Source of the DNA: JAQXGO01 sp045592445
Lineage (GTDB): Bacteria > Bacillota > Clostridia > UMGS1883 > UMGS1540
NCBI GenBank assembly: GCA_045592445.1
Contig: JAZNUV010000022.1
Coordinates: 1-16,626 of the forward strand
Direction: 5' to 3'
Length of the DNA stretch: 16,626 nucleotides
Position 1 is the stretch's first letter. Each line of letters starts with the position of its first letter. Below the pieces are notes generated by a model, which worked only from the letters and a program-made list of their open reading frames with translations, searched no databases and was not told the DNA's origin. Position numbers and translations under genes: made by a program. Shown in pieces: positions 1 to 7,004 of the stretch.

Positions 1-338
1 TGGATTACTACCATGCGGGCACGCCCGTTATCACCGCCGTGCAAAATGCGTTCCACCCCGCTATGCAGCATGCAGTGGAAATGGAGGTTAAAAACGGCCG
101 TCTTGTGCGCTACCGCCATTTTATCCGTCGTTTTGAAAGCGACGGCATGCCCTTCCAAAACGCTACAATGCTCGAGGCAGTGGACGGCATTTATATGACA
201 TTGCCTGCCTCGCAAGATACGCTGGAGATAAAAGACCTTTTCCTCGGTTATGTGGAGGATACGACGGCAGGGGCTAAAAAACCTGTATGGTGCGCTCGCA
301 TTGAGGGGCAGGAAAAGCTTGTTTATTATATGCCTTGA
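1..338 (+). CDS. C-terminal part of a YycI/YycH-like regulatory protein (5' end outside window)
   Basis: The frame enters from the left edge (first full codon at 3) and ends with TGA at 336-338, giving about 111 residues. The fragment starts DYYHAGTPV. It then has a strand-rich stretch, MEVKNGRLVRYRHFIRRF, and ends with a region around FLGYV, PVW and KLVYYMP. This is the usual shape of YycI/YycH C-terminal domains: a 'pleasing' hydrophobic strand, then LGYY, PxW and a closing YY. In Bacillota those proteins are membrane-anchored extracytoplasmic regulators of the WalK/WalR cell-wall two-component system, normally encoded just after walRK. The assignment rests on pattern resemblance over a fragment; another secreted PepSY-like domain is possible. 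The gene converges with the next one, and their ends overlap by 13 nt. The missing upstream part, ideally with walRK before it, would settle the identity. Confidence 0.5.
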   Translation, partial: DYYHAGTPVITAVQNAFHPAMQHAVEMEVKNGRLVRYRHFIRRFESDGMPFQNATMLEAVDGIYMTLPASQDTLEIKDLFLGYVEDTTAGAKKPVWCARIEGQEKLVYYMP

Positions 339-565
339 TTTTTGAGAAATCCGTCGAGAAAAAGTCCTAAAATCATACCCTCGGCAAACAAGCCGACTCC
401 CGTTTGACACATCTGGCGCGAGAGGACCATTTCTTGATACGTTCCGTTATACAAAAGACATACGGCGGCTGCCAACAGTGCGCTCCCGCCCAAAATGCCG
501 CCCAACATCACACGGCGCGGCACACCTTCTACGCGATTGATCGCTTGTAAAATTCGGCGTAACAT
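326..565 (-). CDS. Small two-helix membrane protein, function unknown
   Basis: The product is 79 aa, and I do not recognise its family. It starts with a short basic amphipathic stretch (MLRRILQAINRVEGVPRR), then a glycine/alanine-rich membrane helix at about 19-39. A polar loop with one cysteine (C53) follows, and a second hydrophobic helix lies at about 55-74. The short positive N-terminus suggests a cytoplasmic N-terminus and a hairpin topology. The ATG has a good SD, GAAAGGAAG, about 6 nt upstream, and a well-formed sigma-A promoter precedes it, so I regard it as a real gene despite its size. It is a single-gene leftward unit whose last 13 nt overlap the end of the converging YycI-like gene. 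Confidence 0.7.
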   Translation of the reverse strand: MLRRILQAINRVEGVPRRVMLGGILGGSALLAAAVCLLYNGTYQEMVLSRQMCQTGVGLFAEGMILGLFLDGFLKNQGI

Positions 566-597
566 ATTGCACTTCCTTTCGCAGATTTCTTACATTC

Positions 598-626
598 ATT
601 GTACAATAGGCATAGGGAAAAAGCAA
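598..626 (-). promoter_or_regulatory. Sigma-A-type promoter of the small membrane protein
   Basis: Read on the minus strand: TTGCTT (626-621), a 17-nt spacer, then TACAAT (603-598). Transcription would begin about 25 nt before the ATG at 565. Spacing is ideal and the match is 4/6 for the -35 and 5/6 for the -10. Confidence 0.65.
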
Positions 627-733
627 CCGTTAATATATTCCATAAAAAGAAGTGCCCTTGCGGACGTGATGGGTATACAAAATTTCGAGGATAAAGCATC
701 AGGATAGAGAAAGAATAAAACCGAGGTGATTTT

Positions 734-1543
734 TTGGAAAAACTGCAGGCCGCTTTGGCATATATACGAAAGAAAACAGACTTTAAGCCGCGCGTCGCCG
801 TCGTTTTAGGCTCGGGACTCGGCGGTTTTGCCGCCAGGACAGACGCAGTCACTGCAATAGAGTATGCGACCATTCCGCACTTTCCAAAATCCACAGTCAG
901 CGGGCACCGCGGCCGCTTTGTGTTCGGCTATGTCGGGAAAACGCCCGTGGTTCTCATGGAAGGCAGAGTGCATTATTATGAAGGGTATACAATGGAAGAG
1001 GTCGTAATGCCGATTCGCCTTATGCGGCTTTTGGGCGCGGAAACGCTTCTTTTGACCAATGCGGCGGGCGGCATAAACGAAAGCTTTTCTCCTTGCGATT
1101 TTATGCTGATTTGCGACCATATTTCATCCTTTGTGCCTTCCCCGCTTTTGGGGCGGAATCAAGAAGTTTTGGGCACGCGTTTCCCGGATATGTCCGCGGT
1201 GTATGACCGCGATTTGCAGAATGTCATTCGTGCCGCGGCGCAAGATGCAAAAATTCCGCTTCGTGAGGGCGTGTATGTGCAGGCGTCGGGCCCGCAGTAT
1301 GAAACGCCTGCGGAGATTCGCGCATTTCGGGCACTCGGGGCAGATGCGGTCGGCATGAGTACCGCATGCGAGGCCATAGCCGCACGCCATGCGGGCATGC
1401 GCGTCGGCGGAATCAGCTGTATTTCCAACATGGCGGCAGGCGTAGGGGATACGCCGCTTTCGCATGAGGATGTCAAAAAAACGGCGGACAAGGTCGAAAC
1501 GGATTTTGCCGCGCTTTTAAACTTAGTATTGGAGCGATTATAA
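734..1543 (+). CDS. punA: Purine nucleoside phosphorylase, trimeric (inosine/guanosine) type
   Basis: The product is 269 aa, the usual length for low-molecular-mass trimeric PNPs. The enzyme phosphorolyses purine (deoxy)nucleosides to the base plus (deoxy)ribose 1-phosphate in cytosolic salvage. Motifs in order: phosphate-binding GSGLGG at 26-31; SGHRG at 56-60; GRVHYYEGY at 77-85; TNAAGG at 108-113; GPQYETPAE at 186-194, with the base-contacting Glu190; VGMST at 206-210; and Asn232, which binds the purine. The start is TTG, preceded by GAGGTGA at 723-729 with a short 4-nt gap; no better start is in frame. I see only a weak promoter upstream (TATACA at 674-679, no good -35). The stop overlaps the ATG of yfbR by 1 nt (TAATG), implying translational coupling. 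In B. subtilis the orthologue is pupG, next to drm and dacF; here it lies about 9 kb from dacF. Confidence 0.95.
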   Translation: MEKLQAALAYIRKKTDFKPRVAVVLGSGLGGFAARTDAVTAIEYATIPHFPKSTVSGHRGRFVFGYVGKTPVVLMEGRVHYYEGYTMEEVVMPIRLMRLLGAETLLLTNAAGGINESFSPCDFMLICDHISSFVPSPLLGRNQEVLGTRFPDMSAVYDRDLQNVIRAAAQDAKIPLREGVYVQASGPQYETPAEIRAFRALGADAVGMSTACEAIAARHAGMRVGGISCISNMAAGVGDTPLSHEDVKKTADKVETDFAALLNLVLERL

Positions 1544-2118
1544 TGTATCATTTTTTTGCGCTGTTATCCCGTATGAAATATATTGACCGCTGGGCACTGA
1601 TGCGAAATTCCCGTCAGGAAAGCATCAGCGAGCATAGCCTTGAGGTTGCCATGCTGGCGCATGCGCTTGCCGTTTTGGGCAACTGTTATCTCGGGAAAAA
1701 CTACAATCCCGATTCTGCCGCACTTTTGGGGCTTTATCACGATGCGACAGAGATTATAACGGGCGATATGCCCACCCCTGTCAAGTACAAAAATCCCGCA
1801 CTTTCCGCCGCCTATAAGGCGCTGGAGGAACAGACGGCAGAAAAAATGACGGAAGCGTTGCCCGAGGAGATGCGTGCCTACTATAAGCCGCTTTTGTCAG
1901 GCGGCGACGCGGAACACAAAAAACTCGTCAAGGCGGCGGACAAGCTTTCCGCTTACATAAAATGTATTGAAGAAGAAAAAAGCGGCAATACGGAATTTGC
2001 CTCTGCAAAAGCGTCTTTATACAAAATGCTTTCCGAAAGTGAAACAGAGGAGGTTTCGCTGTTTTTCCGCTATTTTATGGAAGGATACGGCAAAACACTG
2101 GATGAGCTTCGTGTATAA
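1543..2118 (+). CDS. yfbR: HD-domain 5'-deoxynucleotidase, YfbR family
   Basis: The product is 191 aa, close to the 199 aa of E. coli YfbR, and matches it along nearly the whole length. The family dephosphorylates deoxyribonucleoside 5'-monophosphates using a divalent metal. Metal and active-site residues are all visible: Arg16-Trp17, His31 (SEHSLEVAM), the HD pair His66-Asp67 (YHDATE) with Glu70, Asp75 in GDMPTPVKY, and the late metal-binding Asp133 (KAADKLSAYIKC). The ATG overlaps the last base of the pnp stop, so the two are probably translated together. The pairing makes sense: YfbR makes deoxynucleosides, which PNP then cleaves. Nothing is truncated or unusual. Confidence 0.93.
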   Translation: MYHFFALLSRMKYIDRWALMRNSRQESISEHSLEVAMLAHALAVLGNCYLGKNYNPDSAALLGLYHDATEIITGDMPTPVKYKNPALSAAYKALEEQTAEKMTEALPEEMRAYYKPLLSGGDAEHKKLVKAADKLSAYIKCIEEEKSGNTEFASAKASLYKMLSESETEEVSLFFRYFMEGYGKTLDELRV

Positions 2119-2167
2119 GAAAAAATAAAAAACGGGACGTCGATGTGACGCGAAATGAGAGATTTTT

Positions 2168-3310
2168 ATGCGCATTTTTAAGAAGAATTACAGTATAATC
2201 GCGGTGTTTTTCACCGTTTTATGCGCAGGGCTGTTGCTACAAGGCTTTTTGGGGATGCTCGGCACGGAGAATCCCTATAACACCTACGCCCTGCAGGCGG
2301 AGCGGTGGATAGAAGGGCACCTCGACCTTGGCCAAAACTATGCACACCTTGAAATTGCTGAATACGGCGGGAAATTTTATGCAAGCTTCCCGCCTTTTCC
2401 GTCTGTCTTTTTACTGCCGTTCACCATCTTTTTCGGCACAAATACGCCCGACGCACTGATCAGCATTTTCGTAGCGGCGGCAGGGGCAGTATGCGCGTAC
2501 TCTCTTGCCCGCGCGTATGGGCAGACTGAAAAAAATGCCATATTTTGGTCTCTTTTTGTGACAATTGGCTCAAATTTTCTTACCATTTTCTTTGAAGGAT
2601 GGGTTTGGTTTTTCGCACAAACACTTTCGTTTTCGCTCTCAATGGCGGCGCTTTTGGCGGCAAAATGCAAAAGGCCTACGTGCGCCTTCCTTTTTTGGGC
2701 GTTCGCGGTTGGCTGCCGTCCGTTTCAAATTTTGTATCTGCCGCTTTTGGTGCTGATTCTGCACCAAAACGGTATGAAAACAAAATCCCTGGTTCGGCCC
2801 TTTCTCCCTGCCGCCGCCGTCGGAATTTTCTATGCCCTCCTGAATGTTTTGCGATTTGGAAATCCGCTGGAGTTTGGGCATAACTTTTTGCCTGAATTTC
2901 AGGCACAGGCACAGTTTTCGCTCTCGTACATTCCCTATAATCTGCAACGGCTTTTGCGCCTGCCCGCCCTTGTGAATGGCTATTTGCAATTCCCTGAATT
3001 TGACGGGTTTGCGTTTTATCTTGCCTCGCCGATTTTCATTGTGTTTCTTCTGCTCTTTTTCCGCCGTGGGCGTAAAAAGGCAGACTTTTTGGTGCTTTTT
3101 CTCTGCCTTTTGCATCTCCTGCTTTTGGCGGCGCACCGCACGCTGGGCGGATGGCAGTTTGGTTGCCGCTACACGGTGGATTTGTTGCCGTTTATTTTAT
3201 TTTCCATCGTGTCAGCCTCCGAGAAAAACGCTTTTCCGCTTTTGCCCCGCATTCTTTGCCTCGGCGGGCTTCTTCTCAATACGGCGGGTGTTTTGGCAAT
3301 TTTTGGCTGA
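2168..3310 (+). CDS. Polytopic membrane protein, GT-C glycosyltransferase-like
   Basis: The product is 380 aa and strongly hydrophobic, with roughly eight to ten membrane segments; the first is at about 9-31. Between the first two helices lies a polar loop (about 32-78) with NPYNTYALQAERWIEGHLDL and a YGGKFYASFPPFPS stretch. This loop resembles the first extracytoplasmic loop of GT-C (GT39/GT83-like) lipid-linked sugar transferases, which usually carries the catalytic acidic residue. Late in the protein, an AHRTLGGWQFGCRYTVDLLPF stretch (about 322-343) resembles that of related uncharacterised GT-C-like proteins. The substrate cannot be told from sequence. The ATG has only a weak SD (GAGAG about 6 nt upstream). 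The gene follows yfbR by 49 nt with no visible promoter or terminator, so it may be the third gene of that operon without a clear functional link. Confidence 0.8.
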   Translation: MRIFKKNYSIIAVFFTVLCAGLLLQGFLGMLGTENPYNTYALQAERWIEGHLDLGQNYAHLEIAEYGGKFYASFPPFPSVFLLPFTIFFGTNTPDALISIFVAAAGAVCAYSLARAYGQTEKNAIFWSLFVTIGSNFLTIFFEGWVWFFAQTLSFSLSMAALLAAKCKRPTCAFLFWAFAVGCRPFQILYLPLLVLILHQNGMKTKSLVRPFLPAAAVGIFYALLNVLRFGNPLEFGHNFLPEFQAQAQFSLSYIPYNLQRLLRLPALVNGYLQFPEFDGFAFYLASPIFIVFLLLFFRRGRKKADFLVLFLCLLHLLLLAAHRTLGGWQFGCRYTVDLLPFILFSIVSASEKNAFPLLPRILCLGGLLLNTAGVLAIFG

Positions 3311-3348
3311 TCTTTTTGGGTAAAAATCGAATTTATATGTATTTATGC

Positions 3349-3377
3349 TTGACAAAATAAAAAAAAAGCTTTACAAT
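3349..3377 (+). promoter_or_regulatory. Sigma-A promoter of rny
   Basis: TTGACA (3349-3354), 17-nt A-rich spacer, TACAAT (3372-3377). The -35 matches consensus exactly and the -10 at 5/6. Predicted transcription start is near 3384, leaving a leader of about 130 nt before rny. The leader contains a loose hairpin around 3452-3483 and two TTGTACAT copies (3427-3434 and 3488-3495). I do not recognise a known riboswitch in it. Confidence 0.8.
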
Positions 3378-3397
3378 ATAATGAGGTGAAGCTTTTT
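3363..3397 (+). terminator. Possible weak terminator after the membrane-protein gene, overlapping the rny promoter
   Basis: Inverted repeat AAAAAGCTT (3363-3371) / AAGCTTTTT (3389-3397) with a 17-nt loop, followed by CTTTTTTTC. The stem is AT-rich and the loop long, so it would be a poor terminator. It encloses the -10 of the rny promoter, so only transcripts arriving from upstream contain both arms. Confidence 0.35.
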
Positions 3398-3506
3398 CTT
3401 TTTTTCGAAAAATCTTTCGGGTGCTTTGTACATGCGCCCGTCGCCGTATCGCCCGCAAAATGCGTGTTTTAATTTGCGCGGCGTACCTTGTACATAATTT
3501 CATAAA

Positions 3507-3520
3507 AAGGAGGTGGAGGT
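3507..3520 (+). promoter_or_regulatory. Shine-Dalgarno of rny, overlapping the apparent GTG start
   Basis: AAGGAGGTGG (3507-3516) is a near-perfect anti-SD match and is followed by a second GGAGGT (3515-3520). The only conventional start codon at the N-terminus, GTG at 3513-3515, lies inside it. Codons at normal SD distance in frame are GTT (3519) and ATT (3522, 3525). The sequence favours ATT 3522, with about 7 nt of spacing. Confidence 0.7.
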
Positions 3521-5081
3521 TATTATTTCAGGAACCATAATTGCATCTATTATAGGCTTGGTGCTTGTAATTCTGGCTTCGTTCTTGGCGTTTCGGTTTG
3601 GTATTTCCTACCGTAAAAAGGTTGCAGAGGCGGAAATCGGCAGTGCGGAAGAACAGGCAAAGCGGATTGTGGCAGATGCCCAAAAAGCGGCAGAAGGCAA
3701 AAAGCGCGAGGCTCTTGTAGAAGCAAAAGAAGAAATCCACAAAAATCGTGTAGAGTACGAAAAAGAAGTGCGTGAACGGCGTAGCGAAATCAACCGCCAG
3801 GAACGCCGCATCCAGCAAAAAGAAGAAGCGCTGGACAAGAAAACAGAGGCTATTGAAAACAAGGAGGAAGCGCTTGCAAAAAGAAACAAGGAAATTGATG
3901 CACAGCGTGAGGAACTCCAAAAACTCAAGCAAAAGGAAATTGAACTTCTGGAAAAAATATCCGGGCTTACCGCTGAGGAGGCTAAGGAATATCTTCTGAA
4001 GAACATTGAAAGCGAAGTCCGTCATGAGGCGGCAATGCTTGTGAAAGAAATCGAAACCCAGGCAAAGGACGAGGCAGACAAACGCGCAAAGAACATTTTA
4101 GGGCTGGCTATTCAAAAGTGTGCCGCAGATCACGTGGCAGAAACAACTGTGTCGGTAGTGCCGCTCCCCAGTGAGGATATGAAGGGGCGCATTATCGGGC
4201 GAGAGGGAAGAAATATTCGCACCCTTGAAACCCTGACGGGTATAGATCTGATTATTGACGATACGCCGGAGGCAGTTATTCTTTCCGGCTTTGATCCGAT
4301 AAGACGTGAGGTTGCGCGTGTTGCGCTTGAAAAACTCATTGTGGACGGCCGTATTCATCCGGCGCGCATTGAAGAGATGGTCGAACGCGCACGCAAGGAA
4401 GTGGACGCTACCATTAAACAAGAGGGTGAGCAGGCAACCTTTGAAACGGGTGTACACGGGCTCCATCCCGAAATCATCAAGCTTTTAGGTAAGCTCCGTT
4501 TCCGTACAAGCTACGGGCAGAATGTTTTGCGCCACTCCATTGAGGTGGCACAACTCTCCGGCCTTTTGGCAGGCGAGATAGGCGCCGATATTATGACGGC
4601 GAAACGCGCAGGCCTTTTACATGACCTCGGGAAAGCGGTTGACCACGAAACGGAGGGTACACACGTAACCATCGGTGTTGACCTTGCTAAAAAATACCGC
4701 GAAAATCAGGAAATTATTCACGCAATTCATGCACACCACGGGGATGTGGAAGCGACAACGCTTATCGCATCCATCGTGCAGGCGGCTGACGCAATTTCAG
4801 CTGCACGCCCCGGCGCCAGACGTGAAAACCTCGAAACGTATATCAAACGCCTTGAAAAGTTAGAGGAAATTGCCGATTCCTTTAAGGGTGTTGACAAATC
4901 CTTTGCGATTCAGGCGGGCAGAGAAATCCGCGTAATGGTAAAATCGGAGGCAGTAAGCGATGATGACGCTATTTTGATGGCGCGCGATATCGTAAAGCGT
5001 ATCGAAAACGAGCTGCAGTATCCCGGACAGATTAAGGTAAACGTCATTCGGGAAACGCGTGCCGTTGACTACGCAAAATAA
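3513..5081 (+). CDS. rny: Ribonuclease Y
   Basis: The product is 522 aa, typical for RNase Y (about 520), the membrane-anchored endoribonuclease that starts mRNA decay in many Bacillota. Domain order: N-terminal membrane helix at about 7-29; a long charged coiled coil at about 35-205 rich in E/K/R/Q; a KH RNA-binding domain with GRIIGREGRNI at 225-235; an HD domain with His341 (HSIEVA), the HD pair His370-Asp371 (LLHDLGKAVDHE), HAHHGD at 406-411 and VQAADAIS at 422-429; then the usual C-terminal domain. All metal-binding residues are present. It forms a single-gene unit with its own promoter and a terminator at 5127. The start is uncertain: GTG 3513 overlaps the SD, and an ATT start at 3522 would shorten the protein by three residues. 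The function is not in doubt. Confidence 0.96.
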   Translation: MEVIISGTIIASIIGLVLVILASFLAFRFGISYRKKVAEAEIGSAEEQAKRIVADAQKAAEGKKREALVEAKEEIHKNRVEYEKEVRERRSEINRQERRIQQKEEALDKKTEAIENKEEALAKRNKEIDAQREELQKLKQKEIELLEKISGLTAEEAKEYLLKNIESEVRHEAAMLVKEIETQAKDEADKRAKNILGLAIQKCAADHVAETTVSVVPLPSEDMKGRIIGREGRNIRTLETLTGIDLIIDDTPEAVILSGFDPIRREVARVALEKLIVDGRIHPARIEEMVERARKEVDATIKQEGEQATFETGVHGLHPEIIKLLGKLRFRTSYGQNVLRHSIEVAQLSGLLAGEIGADIMTAKRAGLLHDLGKAVDHETEGTHVTIGVDLAKKYRENQEIIHAIHAHHGDVEATTLIASIVQAADAISAARPGARRENLETYIKRLEKLEEIADSFKGVDKSFAIQAGREIRVMVKSEAVSDDDAILMARDIVKRIENELQYPGQIKVNVIRETRAVDYAK

Positions 5082-5126
5082 ACCGACCGAAGAGGAAGGC
5101 TCCCATACAAAAACTATACAAACTTT

Positions 5127-5159
5127 AAGGGGATTACATATTTTTGTAATTCCCTTTTT
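5127..5159 (+). terminator. Rho-independent terminator of rny
   Basis: AAGGGGATTACA (5127-5138), loop TATTTT, TGTAATTCCCTT (5145-5156) with a single G-U pair, then T residues. It lies 45 nt after the rny stop. Confidence 0.85.
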
Positions 5160-5220
5160 GTGTCTCATTCGGAAGAATGTGGTTTCTTTATAAAAAATTA
5201 AATTATAAAAGAAATAATGG

Positions 5221-5249
5221 TTTACATTTTCGGCAGTTCGTGATATAAT
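5221..5249 (+). promoter_or_regulatory. Sigma-A promoter of pfp
   Basis: TTTACA (5221-5226), 17-nt spacer, TATAAT (5244-5249). Expected start near 5256, giving a leader of about 33 nt with SD AAGGAG at 5276-5281, 7 nt before the ATG. Confidence 0.85.
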
Positions 5250-5288
5250 ATTACTCAAATAGACAAAAAAGGAGTAAGGAGATAAAGT

Positions 5289-6947
5289 ATGGAATGTTCA
5301 GCATTACAAAAGGCAAGATACGCGTATGCACCCAAGCTTCCCGAAATGCTTAGAAACGGAATTGCGGATATCAGCGTTTTGGAAGGCGCAGAGACAAAAA
5401 GTGTAGCGGATTGCGAAAAAATCGAAGCACTTTTCCCGAATACCTACGGGAAAAAAGAAATTGTTTTTCAAAAAGGGCAGAATACGTCTGCAACAAAGAA
5501 ACAGGTTGTGGGTGTAATTCTTTCGGGCGGTCAGGCACCGGGCGGACACAATGTTATCTGCGGTTTGTATGATGCATTAAAGTCCACAAACCCCGAAAAT
5601 GTGCTTTACGGCTTTAAAAACGGACCGAGCGGTCTGATTGAAGATGACTATTTAATCTTTGATGATGCCTATATCGACGAATATAGAAATACAGGTGGAT
5701 TTGATATCATTGGTTCGGGCAGAACAAAGCTTGAAACAAAGGAACAGTTCGCAATTGTTGCAGATGTTTGCAAAAAGCATGGCATTACGGCAATCGTTAT
5801 CATCGGTGGTGACGATTCTAACACGAACGCAGCCGTCTTGGCAGAGTATTTTGCGGCAAATAACACAGGCGTGCAGGTAATCGGTTGCCCCAAAACGATT
5901 GACGGGGACCTTAAGAATGAGGATATCGAATGTTCTTTCGGATTTGATACCGCTACAAAAACATACAGTGAGGTTATCGGAAACATCGAAAGAGATGCCA
6001 ATTCTGCAAAAAAATACTGGCATTTTGTTAAGGTTATGGGCCGTTCCGCTTCCCACGTTGCGCTCGAGTGCGCACTTCAAACACAACCGAATATTTGCTT
6101 GATTTCCGAAGAAGTCGCAGCGAAAAAGATGTCTCTTTCACAAATCGCTGACTATATTGCCGATTCCGTTGCGGGAAGAGCTGCAAAAGGCATGAACTTC
6201 GGTGTTGCGATTATCCCGGAAGGTGTTGTGGAATTTGTGCCTGAATTCTCTGTGCTGATTGGGGAAATCAATGAGCTTTTGGCAGGCAACCGTGCAGACG
6301 CGTTTAACGCACTGCCCACATGGGAAGAAAAATATGCATTTATTAAAAATGGTCTGTCAGCTGCATCCATGGAGGTATTTGCAATTCTGCCGCAAGGCAT
6401 TCAGCAGCAGTTGTTCCTCGAAAGAGACCCGCACGGAAACGTACAGGTGTCCCTTATCGAGTCAGAAAAGCTGTTTTCGGCTTTGGTTGCGGATAAATTG
6501 GCAGCAAGAAAAGCAGCGGGCACATATGCAGGAAAATTCAATCCGATTCATCACTTTTTCGGTTATGAAGGCAGATGCGCGTTCCCGTCGAACTTCGACT
6601 CTGACTATTGCTATTCCCTGGGCTACAATGCATTTATGTTAATTCAATACGGCTACAACGGCTATTTGTCCAAGATTTCCAATCTTTCCAAGCCGGCGAG
6701 CGAATGGGTTGCAGGCGGTATGCCGATTACAAAAATGATGAACATTGAAAGAAGACATGGTGAGGATAAGCCGGTTATCAAAAAGGCGCTTGTTGAGCTT
6801 TGCGGCAAACCTTTCCAATACTTCGATGCGCATAGAGCGACGTGGGCAATCGAAACGTCTTATGTATATCCGGGCGCAATCCAGTACTATGGTCCGGCAG
6901 AAGTTTGCGATATAACGACAAAAACACTCAAACTCGAAAAAGAATAA
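5289..6947 (+). CDS. pfp: Pyrophosphate-dependent 6-phosphofructokinase, long form
   Basis: The product is 552 aa, the long PFP form also found in plants, spirochaetes and many clostridia. It reversibly phosphorylates fructose 6-phosphate to fructose 1,6-bisphosphate with PPi instead of ATP, in cytosolic glycolysis/gluconeogenesis. Diagnostic motifs: the glycine-rich GVILSGGQAPGGHN at 75-88; GGDDS at 173-177, where ATP enzymes have GGDGS and the second Asp marks PPi specificity; PKTIDGDL at 201-208, with catalytic Asp205 and Lys202 where ATP enzymes have Gly; and MGRSASH at 250-256, which binds fructose 6-phosphate. Its own promoter, SD and strong terminator make it a single-gene unit. Codon use looks more ATA/AAA/GAA-rich and optimised than in the neighbours, as expected for a highly expressed enzyme. 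Confidence 0.96.
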   Translation: MECSALQKARYAYAPKLPEMLRNGIADISVLEGAETKSVADCEKIEALFPNTYGKKEIVFQKGQNTSATKKQVVGVILSGGQAPGGHNVICGLYDALKSTNPENVLYGFKNGPSGLIEDDYLIFDDAYIDEYRNTGGFDIIGSGRTKLETKEQFAIVADVCKKHGITAIVIIGGDDSNTNAAVLAEYFAANNTGVQVIGCPKTIDGDLKNEDIECSFGFDTATKTYSEVIGNIERDANSAKKYWHFVKVMGRSASHVALECALQTQPNICLISEEVAAKKMSLSQIADYIADSVAGRAAKGMNFGVAIIPEGVVEFVPEFSVLIGEINELLAGNRADAFNALPTWEEKYAFIKNGLSAASMEVFAILPQGIQQQLFLERDPHGNVQVSLIESEKLFSALVADKLAARKAAGTYAGKFNPIHHFFGYEGRCAFPSNFDSDYCYSLGYNAFMLIQYGYNGYLSKISNLSKPASEWVAGGMPITKMMNIERRHGEDKPVIKKALVELCGKPFQYFDAHRATWAIETSYVYPGAIQYYGPAEVCDITTKTLKLEKE

Positions 6948-6963
6948 AGCAGAATTTCGAGAA

Positions 6964-6997
6964 GCACCCGCAAAGGTTTGTTTGCGGGTGCTTTTTT
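6964..6997 (+). terminator. Terminator between pfp and cotJC
   Basis: GCACCCGCAAA (6964-6974), loop GGTTTG, TTTGCGGGTGC (6981-6991), then TTTTTT. This is a perfect 11-bp stem with a U-run on the plus strand. On the minus strand the tail is TTCTCG, so it is a poorer stop for cotJ transcripts, although its position just after cotJC suits a shared terminator. Confidence 0.93.
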
Positions 6998-7004
6998 GTC
7001 TTGC

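Noticed and set aside
529..894. Leftward 121-codon open frame over the pnp start
   Set aside because: Overlaps the intact 5' end of pnp and the promoter of the small membrane protein; no SD.
2639..3136. Leftward 165-codon open frame in the membrane protein gene
   Set aside because: Very basic, K/R/Q-rich mirror of the hydrophobic gene, typical antisense shadow.
3384..3506. Riboswitch or T-box in the rny leader
   Set aside because: Only a loose hairpin and two TTGTACAT copies are visible; no match to a class I know.
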